Below are positions 15,219 to 23,962 of a stretch of 51,465 nt of DNA, one piece after another (the stretch's first letter is position 1; every line of letters begins with the position of its first letter). Source of the DNA: Rhodospirillales bacterium (GTDB lineage Bacteria; Pseudomonadota; Alphaproteobacteria; Micavibrionales; Micavibrionaceae); NCBI GenBank assembly GCA_020638395.1, contig JACKIP010000011.1, forward strand, positions 1 to 51,465, written 5' to 3'. The notes beneath the pieces were generated by a model. That model saw only the letters and a program-made list of their open reading frames with translations. It did no database searches and was not told the DNA's origin. The position numbers were made by a program, and so were the translations under genes.

Positions 15219-16394
15219 TTATTGCGGTTTCTTGTTCAGCTCATTCAGGGGAAGGTACGGTACAACGCCCTGACCACCCTGTTTTTGATCGAGAATAATT
15301 TTATTGGCATTCAGGAAGACCTGTTCCATCGTTTCCAGATAAATCCGTTTTTTCGTCACATCCTCACCAGTGCGATAAGCCCCCAGAACTGAATTAAAAC
15401 GATCAGCATCCCCTTTGGCGCGTGCAATTGCCGACTGTTTATAACCTTCGGCCTGCTGAACCATCTGGATTGCCTGCCCGCGTGCTTTGGGCAGGATATC
15501 CTCCCGATAGGCTCGCGCCTGATTCTGGGTGTCTTCTGCATCCTGTTTGGCAGACTGCACATCCTGAAACGCATTCTGGACTTCCGGATGTACTTCGGCT
15601 TTTTCGATCAAAACCTGCGATACATTCACACCGGAATTATAATCATCCAGATTTTTTTGCAGAATTTCCTTGGCGCGTGCCGCAATTTCATCACGCGCAC
15701 GTGTAATGATCGGGAACATATCATTTTGACCGACCACCTCACGAATGGCACTTTCAGCAACTTTTTTAATGGTGGCTTCCTGATATTCAATATTGAACAG
15801 GAAATCCTCGGCGGAGCGAATATTCCACAGTACCACCAGATCAATATCAACAATATTGCGGTCGGAGGTCAGCATCAGACTCTCTTCCGGCACATCACGC
15901 TTGACTCCGGTACTCTCCCTGCCCCGGAACTGAACCGGTGCCTCACTGTACCCGATACTTAAGCGCCGCAATTCCTGCACATTGACAATCGTTACGGTCT
16001 CAATCGGCACGGGCAGGTGATATCCCAGTCCGGACTGGGTCTGCGTCCGGCTCCACTGGCCGAACCGCTGGATCACGCCTTGCTCACCGGGTTGAACAAT
16101 AAACACGCCAGTCGCCAGCCAGCCAATCACAAGAATGACCAACGCAATCAGAATCACGCGCCCGCCGCCAAAGCCCTCAGGCACAATTTGGCCAAAATTT
16201 TCACGCGCCTTGCGAATAACCTCATCAAGATCCGGCGGCTCTCCCTGAGATCCCCCGCCAGACCCGCGCCGTCCGCCTCCAGAGCCCTGAGATCCCCACG
16301 GACCGCGAATCGGCTCATTGTTTTGTTTGCCACTACTGCCCCAAGGATTTTGACGTTTTTTCTTATCTGTGTCGGATTGATCGTCCCAGCCCAT
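15219..16394 (-). CDS. hflK: HflK, FtsH-modulating SPFH membrane protein
   Basis: Partner of HflC in the FtsH regulatory complex. The first 75 residues are Gly/Asn/Arg-rich and disordered (GSQGSGGGRRGSGGGSQGEP), typical of HflK. One transmembrane helix (VILIALVILVIGWLATGVFIV) sits at about 80-101, followed by the SPFH domain (VQPGEQGVIQRFGQWSRTQ, GLGYHLPVPIETVTIVNV) and a long helical segment (AQNQARAYREDILPKARGQA-like, QMVQQAEGYKQSAIARAKGD). The 391 aa length is normal. It is the first gene of the hflK-hflC-degP unit and diverges from mrp across 78 bases. Confidence 0.95.
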   Translation of the reverse strand: MGWDDQSDTDKKKRQNPWGSSGKQNNEPIRGPWGSQGSGGGRRGSGGGSQGEPPDLDEVIRKARENFGQIVPEGFGGGRVILIALVILVIGWLATGVFIVQPGEQGVIQRFGQWSRTQTQSGLGYHLPVPIETVTIVNVQELRRLSIGYSEAPVQFRGRESTGVKRDVPEESLMLTSDRNIVDIDLVVLWNIRSAEDFLFNIEYQEATIKKVAESAIREVVGQNDMFPIITRARDEIAARAKEILQKNLDDYNSGVNVSQVLIEKAEVHPEVQNAFQDVQSAKQDAEDTQNQARAYREDILPKARGQAIQMVQQAEGYKQSAIARAKGDADRFNSVLGAYRTGEDVTKKRIYLETMEQVFLNANKIILDQKQGGQGVVPYLPLNELNKKPQ

Positions 16395-16472
16395 ATTTCT
16401 TCTCTTTCGACTTTACTTTATATGGAGTAATACCATGTAACATATCGAAACAGGCGAGAAAGGCAAGAGCGG

Positions 16473-17516
16473 ATGGCCAACAGAGACGATATTTTTCAAG
16501 CCCTGCACCCGTTGGGGATCACCGCAGAAACCATCGAAGGGCTTCACATCGACGAAGCCGGGAACGTGCAATTCGCACTGCAGGTTGATCCGGCGCGCGG
16601 GGCAGAGCTGGAACCGCTGCGGCAACAGGCGGAACAAGCCGTCAAAAACCTGAAAGGAGTTGCCCGCGTCACAGCGATTCTGACCGCAGAACGAAAACCG
16701 ACCTCAGCCCCGACCCCGCCGCCTCCGGCTGCAGGCGCTGATCCGCATGGCATGCAGAAAAATCCCCGGCTGGACGATCTGCCGATCAAACATATTATCG
16801 CGATTGCCAGCGGCAAGGGCGGCGTCGGCAAATCGACCATTGCCGTTAATCTCGCCCGCGCTTTCAGGCGGAAAGGCCTGCGCACTGGTCTTCTGGATGC
16901 GGATATCTACGGCCCGTCCGTCCCGAAACTAACCAGAACCGAAGGACAAAAACCGCTCACCCGCAATGACAAATTGATCCCGCTGGAAACGGACGGACTT
17001 AAAATCATGTCGATTGGTTTTATGGTTGATCCGGCGCAAGCTGTAATCTGGCGGGGGCCAATGGCACAAACCGCCCTGTATCAGATGCTGCGGGACGTTG
17101 CCTGGGGAACACCCAAAGAACCGCTCGACGTTCTGATAATCGACATGCCCCCCGGCACGGGAGACATTCAGCTCACCCTGTCCCAGAAAGTCCCGGTTTC
17201 CGGGGCCGTGATCGTGTCCACGCCGCAGGACATTGCCCTGATTGACGCCCGCAAAGCCGTTGATATGTTCCAGAAAACCAGTGTGCCGATTTTGGGACTC
17301 ATCGAAAATATGAGCGTCTATACCTGCCAGAATTGCGGTCATACGGATCATATTTTCGGTCAGGACGGAGCAAAAGCCGAAGCGCAAAAGCTGGGAGTTC
17401 CGTTCCTTGGCGCCTTGCCGTTGCAGCGCGATATCCGCCTGAAATCAGATGCCGGCGAGGCAGTTACGCTAGAGGTATTTGACGATATCGCAGAAAAGCT
17501 GATACAAAATAGATAA
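16473..17516 (+). CDS. mrp: Mrp/ApbC Fe-S cluster carrier ATPase
   Basis: MinD-like ATPase of the Mrp/NBP35 group that carries and transfers Fe-S clusters. An N-terminal MIP18/DUF59-type domain covers about residues 1-70 (ALHPLGITAETIEGLHIDE, LKGVARVTAILTAE). A Pro/Ala linker precedes the P-loop domain, which has the deviant Walker A in IASGKGGVGKSTIAVNLA near 112, DADIYGPSVPKL near 143 and DMPPGTGDIQLTL near 223. The CxxC pair that binds the bridging cluster is in YTCQNCGHTDHIFG near 288. At 347 aa it is complete. It is monocistronic, followed by a long palindromic repeat that could help termination. Confidence 0.95.
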   Translation: MANRDDIFQALHPLGITAETIEGLHIDEAGNVQFALQVDPARGAELEPLRQQAEQAVKNLKGVARVTAILTAERKPTSAPTPPPPAAGADPHGMQKNPRLDDLPIKHIIAIASGKGGVGKSTIAVNLARAFRRKGLRTGLLDADIYGPSVPKLTRTEGQKPLTRNDKLIPLETDGLKIMSIGFMVDPAQAVIWRGPMAQTALYQMLRDVAWGTPKEPLDVLIIDMPPGTGDIQLTLSQKVPVSGAVIVSTPQDIALIDARKAVDMFQKTSVPILGLIENMSVYTCQNCGHTDHIFGQDGAKAEAQKLGVPFLGALPLQRDIRLKSDAGEAVTLEVFDDIAEKLIQNR

Positions 17517-17520
17517 GAAG

Positions 17521-17642
17521 CCTCTGCAAAAGGTCGTAATTTTACAAAACCGTCATTCTGAGCGGAGCGAAGAATCTTTTATTTCAACAGGTTAAGATCC
17601 TTCGCCTGCGGCTCAGGATGACGATTCTGGCTTTTGCAGAGG
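17521..17642. repeat. Nested palindrome after mrp
   Basis: Outer arms CCTCTGCAAAAG (17521-17532) and CTTTTGCAGAGG (17631-17642) enclose a GTCATTCTGAGC-type palindrome at 17551-17623 (CGTCATTCTGAGC...GCTCAGGATGACG, with AGCGAAGAATCTT opposite AAGATCCTTCGC). The inner part matches 2201-2274 closely; the outer arms are unique to this copy. It lies five bases after the mrp stop and could act as a terminator. Confidence 0.85.
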
Positions 17643-17651
17643 TTTTATAAC

Positions 17652-17703
17652 CCTACGTGAGGAGCGCAGCAACGCAATTCAAGCGAAACGATCAACGCCC
17701 TAA
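17652..17703 (+). repeat. 52-bp direct repeat, copy 1
   Basis: Begins CCTACGTGAGGAGCGCAGCA and ends with ACGATCAACGCCCTAA. It matches copy 2 at 18840-18891 over 52 bases with two substitutions, in the same orientation. The two copies flank the prolyl iminopeptidase gene. Function unknown. Confidence 0.85.
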
Positions 17704-17723
17704 ATAGTCAGGAACCTGTCTAC

Positions 17724-18695
17724 ATGCCCCTATCCCCGGAACTTGAAACCATCGTATTCCCCGCAACAGATCCCTATGCCGATGGATTTTTACAGGTATC
17801 TGACCTGCACAGAATTTACTGGCAGGCTTATGGCAATAAAGACGGCATCCCGGTTGTTTGCCTGCATGGCGGCCCCGGCAGCGGTATGAGCAGCTGGCAT
17901 CCGCGTTTGTTTGATCCTTCAAAATATCACGTCATTCTGTTTGACCAGCGCGGCTGTGGCCGCTCGGAACCCTTTGCCGCACTGGAGGACAACACAACGG
18001 CGCACCTGATCTCGGATATGGAGCAATTACGCCGTCATTTCCGACTGGATGACTGGTACCTCTTTGGCGGCTCGTGGGGCAGCACCCTTGCTCTGGCTTA
18101 TGCCGATCACGCCCCACAGCAGGTCCGCGGCCTGATTATTTACGGCATTTTTCTGGCACGGTCCAAAGAGTTTAACGCCATGTTGCGCGCCGATGGTCCG
18201 CCGGCGCTTTTGTACCCGGAGTATTACGACGCCTTTATCTCTCTCCTCCCGCCGGAGGACCGGGCGGCCCCAATCGAAGGATACCAAAAACTTTTTGCCT
18301 CGTCTGATGACGCCCTCCGCACCCAGGCATTGCGCGCCTGGAGCCACTGGGAAATGCGCATGCTGACTCTGGTGCCGGAAGAAGAGTTATTCCTGCCCGA
18401 AAATGAAGACCTTGCTTTTCTGGAAACCCATTCAAAATTTGAACAGCACTATTACAAACATAACGGATATATCGACGGTGACCGCCTGCTCCAGACCATC
18501 GGAGCCAAACTTTCCGGCAAACCCGTCCATATCGTGCAGGGCCGCTATGATCTGATCTGCCCGGCGCAAACCGCCTATGAGCTGCACAACGCCATTCCGC
18601 ACAGCACCCTGACCTTTGCCCCGACCTCAGGCCATAGCGGCAAAAACCCGGAAATCATGCAGATTCTTAAGGACCGTGTGGCAGATCTCCGGTAG
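17724..18695 (+). CDS. pip: Prolyl iminopeptidase
   Basis: Cytoplasmic alpha/beta-hydrolase (peptidase family S33) that removes N-terminal proline from peptides. The oxyanion motif is HGGPG at residues 48-52, the nucleophile elbow is GGSWGS with Ser117, the acid is the Asp in GRYDLICP near 273, and the His is in SGHSG near 300. FDQRGCGRS near 73 is diagnostic of the proline iminopeptidase group. The 323 aa length is typical and there is no signal peptide. It is monocistronic and bracketed on both sides by copies of a 52-bp direct repeat, so the gene may have arrived or been moved as a unit, though its base use looks like its neighbours. Confidence 0.94.
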   Translation: MPLSPELETIVFPATDPYADGFLQVSDLHRIYWQAYGNKDGIPVVCLHGGPGSGMSSWHPRLFDPSKYHVILFDQRGCGRSEPFAALEDNTTAHLISDMEQLRRHFRLDDWYLFGGSWGSTLALAYADHAPQQVRGLIIYGIFLARSKEFNAMLRADGPPALLYPEYYDAFISLLPPEDRAAPIEGYQKLFASSDDALRTQALRAWSHWEMRMLTLVPEEELFLPENEDLAFLETHSKFEQHYYKHNGYIDGDRLLQTIGAKLSGKPVHIVQGRYDLICPAQTAYELHNAIPHSTLTFAPTSGHSGKNPEIMQILKDRVADLR

Positions 18696-18839
18696 AGATC
18701 TTTCGATCTCCCCGCAGGTTAACCCTGTGCGTATGATCCGTTTGTACAAGCCTTATTGAGAGATCTACGCCCGGAGTCCGGACTCTGGAGCAAAGAGCGT
18801 TTAGGGTGAGTCAGGTGCAAGCGACAAAGCGTAGATACA

Positions 18840-18891
18840 CCTACGTGAGGAGCGCAGCAACGCAATTCAAACGAAACGATCAACGCTCTAA
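18840..18891 (+). repeat. 52-bp direct repeat, copy 2
   Basis: Second copy of the repeat at 17652-17703, with two substitutions. Its last bases contain the stop codon of the histidine kinase on the opposite strand (18888-18890). The rest of the gap after pip (18696-18839) holds a GAGATC/GATCTC hairpin without a T run and the short palindrome GAGTCCGGACTC, with no gene I can support. Confidence 0.85.
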
Positions 18892-20411
18892 TGAACCGGG
18901 ATGTAGATCGAAAAGGTTGTTCCGGTTCCAACCTTGCTTTTAACTTTGATTGTGCCGCCCCATTTTTCAATGATTTTATACACGATGGCCAGACCCAGAC
19001 CAGTTCCTTCCCCAACCTCTTTGGTTGTAAAGAACGGGTTGAAAATACGGTCGATATTTTCCGGCGGAATGCCGCACCCGGTATCGGTGATTCCGATTCT
19101 GACATATCGTCCGGGGGACAGGTTCATGCGGCCAGACTCCTCCATAGATACATAATCCTGATCGGCGTGCAAAGAAATCGTGCCGTGCTGCTCCATAGCA
19201 TGCGCGGCGTTAATCATCAGATTGGTCACTATCTGCGTCATCTCATTGCGGTTGATATCCGCTTCAAATTTCTCCCCTTCCGGAGCTTTGTCGCACATAA
19301 CCTGAATGGTCGGAGGCAGCATTTCTTTGACAAAGCCAACAGCTTCTTTCAAAACTTCGAAGATATTCAGGCATTCGGTCTGTTTCTGATCCCCCCGTGA
19401 AAAGAGCAGGATATCATCCACAATCTTAGCCGCACTCTGAGCGTTGCGCTCAATCCGCGACATGTTTTTGATAAGATAGTCGGGATCAATTTTATCAGAG
19501 TCGGACTCAATCCGCCCTTTTACCAGCTGCGTTGACATCAGAATGGGCTGCAACAGATTATTGATTTCGTGCGCCACCCCTCCTGCCAACTGGCCCAGCG
19601 CTTCCATCTTCTGGCGTCGCAGTTCGTTTTCTTCCAGCCGGATCTGGTCGGTGATATCCTGCCCGAACAGAATAAAAGCCGCAGAATCGGATTTATGATG
19701 AGCAACAACCTCCCGGTTCAGAACATTCCAGCGAACGTTTCGTTCCTGCCCGCCTTTGGCCAGAACCCGCGCTTCAAAAAACACGTCGCCGTCCTTGTTT
19801 ATTTCGTACTGGATGTTCTCCCGGTCATCAACATACAGGAGCTGCTTCCATGGACGGTCTATCATTTCAGCCTTGCTTTTCCCCAAAAGCTGTAACGTCG
19901 CCGGGTTTATCATGGAAATTGTACTATCCTGATCGACACTGATAACCATATAAGGAATTTCCGCCAGAATGAAGGAGGTAAACTCTTTTTCCGATTTCAG
20001 ATCCGCCTCGATCTTAAAGCGTAACATAGCATAGCTTAAAGTCCGCTCCAGCAGGGATGGTGTCAGCTCGCGTTTGAGCAGGTGGTCATAAATCCCCAGA
20101 TTGACCGAACGTGTATATATTTCCGGAGACTGGTAATCCGTGAGCAGAATAAACGGACCGCCGGAAATTTTCTTTTGCTGGCATTCTTCCACCAGATCAA
20201 GGCCGGTTTTATTCCCCAGAATATAATCGACCAAGCAAATATCATGCTCTTTCCGTTCGAGCGCCCGGAACCCGTCTTCATAAGTCTGACACCAGTCTAT
20301 ATGGGTTTGTCTGTCTTTTGACAAAGCAGAGAAGACGCGTGACGTTAACAGATAATCTGTATGATTATCTTCAATAAGGAGAACATTTAACGGGACGGAC
20401 GATTGTGTCAT
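18888..20411 (-). CDS. Receiver-PAS hybrid sensor histidine kinase
   Basis: Soluble two-component sensor kinase of 507 aa with an unusual N-terminal receiver. The order is: receiver domain (residues 7-125, with acidic pair E14/D15, phospho-acceptor Asp62 in CLVDYILG and Lys113 in LLKRE), PAS domain (about 145-260, AEIPYMVISVDQDSTISMIN), HisKA dimerisation domain with His281 in GGVAHEINNLLQPI, and HATPase domain (NLMINAAHAMEQHG, DTGCGIPPENIDRIFNPFFTTK, GTGLGLAIVYKIIEKWGG). There is no membrane segment, so it senses a cytoplasmic signal or receives phosphate through its receiver. No response regulator gene is adjacent, so its partner is unknown. Confidence 0.93.
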   Translation of the reverse strand: MTQSSVPLNVLLIEDNHTDYLLTSRVFSALSKDRQTHIDWCQTYEDGFRALERKEHDICLVDYILGNKTGLDLVEECQQKKISGGPFILLTDYQSPEIYTRSVNLGIYDHLLKRELTPSLLERTLSYAMLRFKIEADLKSEKEFTSFILAEIPYMVISVDQDSTISMINPATLQLLGKSKAEMIDRPWKQLLYVDDRENIQYEINKDGDVFFEARVLAKGGQERNVRWNVLNREVVAHHKSDSAAFILFGQDITDQIRLEENELRRQKMEALGQLAGGVAHEINNLLQPILMSTQLVKGRIESDSDKIDPDYLIKNMSRIERNAQSAAKIVDDILLFSRGDQKQTECLNIFEVLKEAVGFVKEMLPPTIQVMCDKAPEGEKFEADINRNEMTQIVTNLMINAAHAMEQHGTISLHADQDYVSMEESGRMNLSPGRYVRIGITDTGCGIPPENIDRIFNPFFTTKEVGEGTGLGLAIVYKIIEKWGGTIKVKSKVGTGTTFSIYIPVH

Positions 20412-20460
20412 TTTGAGTTTGTCATCTTAGAAGCCAAGATCTACAAATTATCATATACAA

Positions 20461-21027
20461 TCATTGATTGTTGGTTAAAATCGAGGATCTGCCTGCGTCT
20501 GTATGCATGAACACGATTTGCACCTCGCCGTAAAACCGCGACTCTCCTCCCGGAACCTGTAAATCCTTTTCGCATTCCAGAACGCAGCAGGTCGCCTCAG
20601 AGATCCATCCCGTCTTTTGCAGGTGTGCCAAGGCCGGCAGCAGCAATCCCTGCCGGTAGGGCGGATCAAGAAAAAGCAGATCAACCGGAGCCGCCCGATC
20701 TGAAGGCGGAAGCACGCGCAACATATCGGCGGAGACCACCTGCGTGCGGTCCGTAACCCCCAGAGCCTCGATGTTATGACGGCACAAAGCCAGACTTTGG
20801 CGGTTTTTATCGACAAAGGTGCAAAAAGCGCCGCCACGCGACAAGGCTTCCAGACCGTAACTGCCGGTTCCGCAAAACCCGTCCAGAATGGTAGCGCCCT
20901 CCAGATCCAGACGGCTGAACAACGCATTGAACACGGCCTGCCGTACCTTGTCAGTCGCCGGGCGGATATCCTGACCCTTGGGCGTTTCCAGAGTCCGTCC
21001 CCGGAATGTCCCACCGGTTAGTCTCAT
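20461..21027 (-). CDS. rsmD: 16S rRNA (guanine966-N2)-methyltransferase RsmD
   Basis: SAM-dependent methyltransferase acting on G966 of 16S rRNA in the assembled 30S subunit. The N-terminal family signature is MRLTGGTFRGRTLETPKG; IRPATDKVRQAVFNALF follows. SAM-binding motif I is ILDGFCGTGSYGLEALSRG near 47-65, and the N6/N2-methylase catalytic motif is LFLDPPYRQG near 120. The 188 aa length is standard. Its ATG overlaps the rluB stop by four bases (ATGA), a translationally coupled rluB-rsmD pair, which groups two rRNA modification enzymes in one operon. Confidence 0.95.
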   Translation of the reverse strand: MRLTGGTFRGRTLETPKGQDIRPATDKVRQAVFNALFSRLDLEGATILDGFCGTGSYGLEALSRGGAFCTFVDKNRQSLALCRHNIEALGVTDRTQVVSADMLRVLPPSDRAAPVDLLFLDPPYRQGLLLPALAHLQKTGWISEATCCVLECEKDLQVPGGESRFYGEVQIVFMHTDAGRSSILTNNQ

Positions 21028-21767
21028 AAGGACAGCCGGTCCTGCGGCACGCTGCTTTTCAACTGTTTTTCCGGCACTTCGATCACTGCGCCTTTTTCCA
21101 GTTTATTCAACAGGAATGGTCCGTAAGACACCCGGATCAGGCGGTTGACCTGTAATTCCAGAGCCTCCATCACCTTGCGGATTTCGCGGTTTTTTCCTTC
21201 CTGCAAGGACACATTCAGCCAGATATTATCCCCGGTCTGCCGTTCAAATGTGGCTTTGATGGGAGCATAGCGCACCCCGTCCACCTGCATGCCTTTTTGC
21301 AGGCGCGCCGCTTTCTTATCGTTCCAGAGTCCGAACACACGAACGCGATAGCTGCGGGTCCAGCCGGTCTGCGGCAGCTCCATATAGCGGGATAATGCCC
21401 CGTCATTGGTCAGGAGCAAAAGCCCCTCCGTCGTTAAATCAAGGCGTCCGACACTAATCAGACGCGGCAGATCGGGATAATGGCTCTTTAAATAATCAAA
21501 GACCGTTTCGCGGTCTTTTTCATCCTTGTGGGATGTCACCAGTCCCGCCGGTTTATGAAAGAGGAATAAACGGGTTTTATCCTTAACCTGTACCGGTTTC
21601 CCATCCACCCGGATGTCTTCGGACCCATCGACCAGCGTCGCGGGAGTTTCAAGTTTCTGCCCATTCAGGACAATCCGCCCTTCGGCAATCATAGCCTCCA
21701 CTGCGCGACGCGACGCAACCCCTGCGCGGGCGAGATATTTCGCAATCCGTTCTTTTTCAGCACTCAT
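21024..21767 (-). CDS. rluB: RluB-type rRNA pseudouridine synthase
   Basis: RsuA/RluB-family enzyme that isomerises a single uridine in 23S rRNA (position 2605 in E. coli for RluB). An N-terminal S4 domain (ERIAKYLARAGVASRRAVEAM) is at about residues 6-65. The catalytic domain has KPAGLVTSHKDEKDR near 72 and the active Asp110 in SVGRLDLTTEGLLLLTNDG, then LQEGKNREIRKVMEAL near 190. At 247 aa it is close to the alphaproteobacterial RluB length, shorter than the E. coli protein. It is the first gene of the pair with rsmD. RsuA or RluE activity cannot be excluded from sequence alone. Confidence 0.9.
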   Translation of the reverse strand: MSAEKERIAKYLARAGVASRRAVEAMIAEGRIVLNGQKLETPATLVDGSEDIRVDGKPVQVKDKTRLFLFHKPAGLVTSHKDEKDRETVFDYLKSHYPDLPRLISVGRLDLTTEGLLLLTNDGALSRYMELPQTGWTRSYRVRVFGLWNDKKAARLQKGMQVDGVRYAPIKATFERQTGDNIWLNVSLQEGKNREIRKVMEALELQVNRLIRVSYGPFLLNKLEKGAVIEVPEKQLKSSVPQDRLSL

Positions 21768-21871
21768 GGAATTCTTCTTACAGGAAAGAAGGCCCTGCTG
21801 TCACCTGATTCTGCAAAAATTCGGACAATGACGGCATCAAGAAACACCCTATTTTTAATTGGAACCACTAT

Positions 21872-21903
21872 AAGATCCTTCGCCTACGGCTCAGGAGGAC
21901 GAG
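21872..21903. repeat. Half copy of the GTCATTCTGAGC palindrome
   Basis: AAGATCCTTCGCCTACGGCTCAGGAGGACGAG matches only the right arm of the repeats at 2201-2274 and 17551-17623, and the left arm is missing. It lies in the gap between the RTX gene stop and the rluB start and looks like a degraded copy. Confidence 0.7.
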
Positions 21904-21956
21904 TCAGGGCTTTTCAAAATCTGCTGCAACACAGCTAAACCTGAACGCTCTTTGCT

Positions 21957-23840
21957 CTAAATAATGCCGGTTTCCGCAATCAGATGGCCTGTATTCAGCA
22001 GATCGTCTGCGCTCAGCCCGGATAAATCGGAGCCGCGGATAATGGCTGCCTGTGTCCAGTCATTCCCTTCCCCATCCGCATTGATGAACAGGTCCGTCCG
22101 GTCGGCACTGCGGAATTTCACAAGGACAAAGTCGCTGATATCATCCGTGGCACTGTCATATCCTGATAAAATATCCGAGATATCAATCTGGTCGCTTTCC
22201 GCCCCGGCATAGGTGAAATCGCGGATCTGGTCAACCTGTCCATCAAGCACCTGGATCTGGAAAATATCCGACCCGCCCTCGCCATATAAGACATCCAGTC
22301 CGGCTCCGCCGCCGATGATATCATTGCCGGCACCTCCATACAGAATGTCATTGCCCGCACCGCCGGAAATCGTGTCATTTCCGTCCTGCCCGTAAATCAA
22401 ATCATTGCCCGCACCACCGGAAATTGTGTCGTTTCCTGCGCCGCCTTCGCCGCGATCGTCTCCATCCCCAAGGGTCAGGTCGTCATCCCCATCACCGCCA
22501 TAGAGGATATCATTCCCGGCACCTCCATCAAGGACATCATCGCCTTCCTCTCCATATAGAACATCTCCTCCAAGATCTCCCAGCAGAATATCGTGACCAT
22601 CACCGCCATAGAGGATATCATCCCCATCGCCGCCATACAGAATATCCGCGTGTCCTTCTCCGAATAACAGGTCATTGCCCGCATCGCCGAACAATACATC
22701 CTGTCCGTTACCCCCATAAAGATAGTCGTTGCCATCGCCGCCGTGCAGGGTATCATTGCCGCCGACCCCCAGTAAGGTGTCGTTATCCGCGCCGCCATCA
22801 AGAAAGTCGTTTCCGCTTCCTCCGTTCAGCAGGTCGTCGCCTTCATTCCCGAACAACGTATCATCATCATTATTGCCGTTCAGCTTGTCATTCCCGGCCC
22901 CGCCTTCCAGCAGGTCCCGACCTTCATTGCCGACCAGCTCATCATCGCCGCCATTACCATAAAGGGAATCATCTCCCTGACCGCCATAAATCTGGTCGTT
23001 ACCATCGCCGCCGATCAGGATATCATTCAAGTCTTCCGGCATAACCTCAACAGATCTTGATTCAAAACTAAGATCGAGGATGACGTCGTTATAATCGCGG
23101 TCTCCGGATTTATAAATATCTTCGAACCCAATCCGCAGCGTTGACGGATCATCTGCCTCTGCCAGTCCGGAGACCGCATGGACCTGACCATCCGGATTGA
23201 GCCCTGCATCATTGCCCGCCTGATCGGAGAGGTGATACACATGCCCTTTCAAAACCGTTTCTTTCCCGGTTTCAGAGGTATAAACCAGCGCCACGTCTTT
23301 GGCCCCGTCCGTCACTTTCGCTAATCTGGCATCTCCGCTGCCGTAATGATAGACAAACTCCAGTTTTCCGGTTGTCAGATCAATATTTTTGAATTGCTTA
23401 TTCTCATTATAGCCATTGGAAATCAGGAATAATCCAAGATCCGAGCCGTCACCGGCCACATCAAAGCCGTAAGTCTGCCCGGAAGAGGATGTTTTATTAA
23501 CCCCTGCAAATGCAACCTGTACACCCGTGATTGTTCCATCGTCACCGATAGTATAAACACCGACCGTATTTTTGTACCCGGCCTGTGAACTCACTAGCGT
23601 CAGGGTCGCGGTTGTCTGGTAGGAAACTGTCAAATCCCCGCTTGAAACCTTGTATTCATTCACGGTTGCAGGGTCAAGTTTGTCATGGTCAGACAGGGTG
23701 GGAAATACATTGGAGGTTGAAAAATTATGGCTCTGATTGGCCTGAAACGCCGCTTTATCCCCGACAATCATAGATCCCTGCGGATCCTCTTCAATCAGCC
23801 CGGTTGTATAATTTTCAGTGAAGAATGTAGAATATGCCAT
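21957..23840 (-). CDS. Secreted RTX calcium-binding protein with DUF4114-like domain
   Basis: Predicted type I secreted protein of 627 aa. The start at 23840 (MAYSTFFTE) has AGGTG five bases upstream; the longer open frame adds ten unlikely residues. The N-terminal half contains a DUF4114-like beta domain (about residues 90-265, with GLFLISNGYN and ending DRDYNDVILDLSFES). About 25 RTX nonapeptide repeats of the GGxGxDxLY type follow at about 278-520 and would bind calcium outside the cell. The last 90 residues are a T1SS C-terminal target module almost the same as in the metalloprotease next door. No hlyB/hlyD/tolC-like transporter is in the window. It could be an adhesin or surface protein. 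Confidence 0.88.
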   Translation of the reverse strand: MAYSTFFTENYTTGLIEEDPQGSMIVGDKAAFQANQSHNFSTSNVFPTLSDHDKLDPATVNEYKVSSGDLTVSYQTTATLTLVSSQAGYKNTVGVYTIGDDGTITGVQVAFAGVNKTSSSGQTYGFDVAGDGSDLGLFLISNGYNENKQFKNIDLTTGKLEFVYHYGSGDARLAKVTDGAKDVALVYTSETGKETVLKGHVYHLSDQAGNDAGLNPDGQVHAVSGLAEADDPSTLRIGFEDIYKSGDRDYNDVILDLSFESRSVEVMPEDLNDILIGGDGNDQIYGGQGDDSLYGNGGDDELVGNEGRDLLEGGAGNDKLNGNNDDDTLFGNEGDDLLNGGSGNDFLDGGADNDTLLGVGGNDTLHGGDGNDYLYGGNGQDVLFGDAGNDLLFGEGHADILYGGDGDDILYGGDGHDILLGDLGGDVLYGEEGDDVLDGGAGNDILYGGDGDDDLTLGDGDDRGEGGAGNDTISGGAGNDLIYGQDGNDTISGGAGNDILYGGAGNDIIGGGAGLDVLYGEGGSDIFQIQVLDGQVDQIRDFTYAGAESDQIDISDILSGYDSATDDISDFVLVKFRSADRTDLFINADGEGNDWTQAAIIRGSDLSGLSADDLLNTGHLIAETGII

Positions 23841-23962
23841 ATCACACCTATCCAATCTTGTAAGAAACATTTCAAATATGTCTCTCTTTTATCTAAAATA
23901 TAACATATTTATGTTAATTTTTGATGAAGGTGGAACTCACCATAAAGATATATATTTATATT

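Noticed and set aside
18719..19105. A 128-codon frame on the minus strand after pip
   Set aside because: It overlaps the histidine kinase C-terminus in another frame and runs through the 52-bp repeat; composition is that of a shadow.
22280..23030. Regular short repeats that resemble a CRISPR array, and a His/Arg-rich open frame on the plus strand
   Set aside because: The periodicity is the codon pattern of the GGxGxDxxx calcium-binding repeats of the RTX gene on the minus strand; the plus-strand frame is its shadow.
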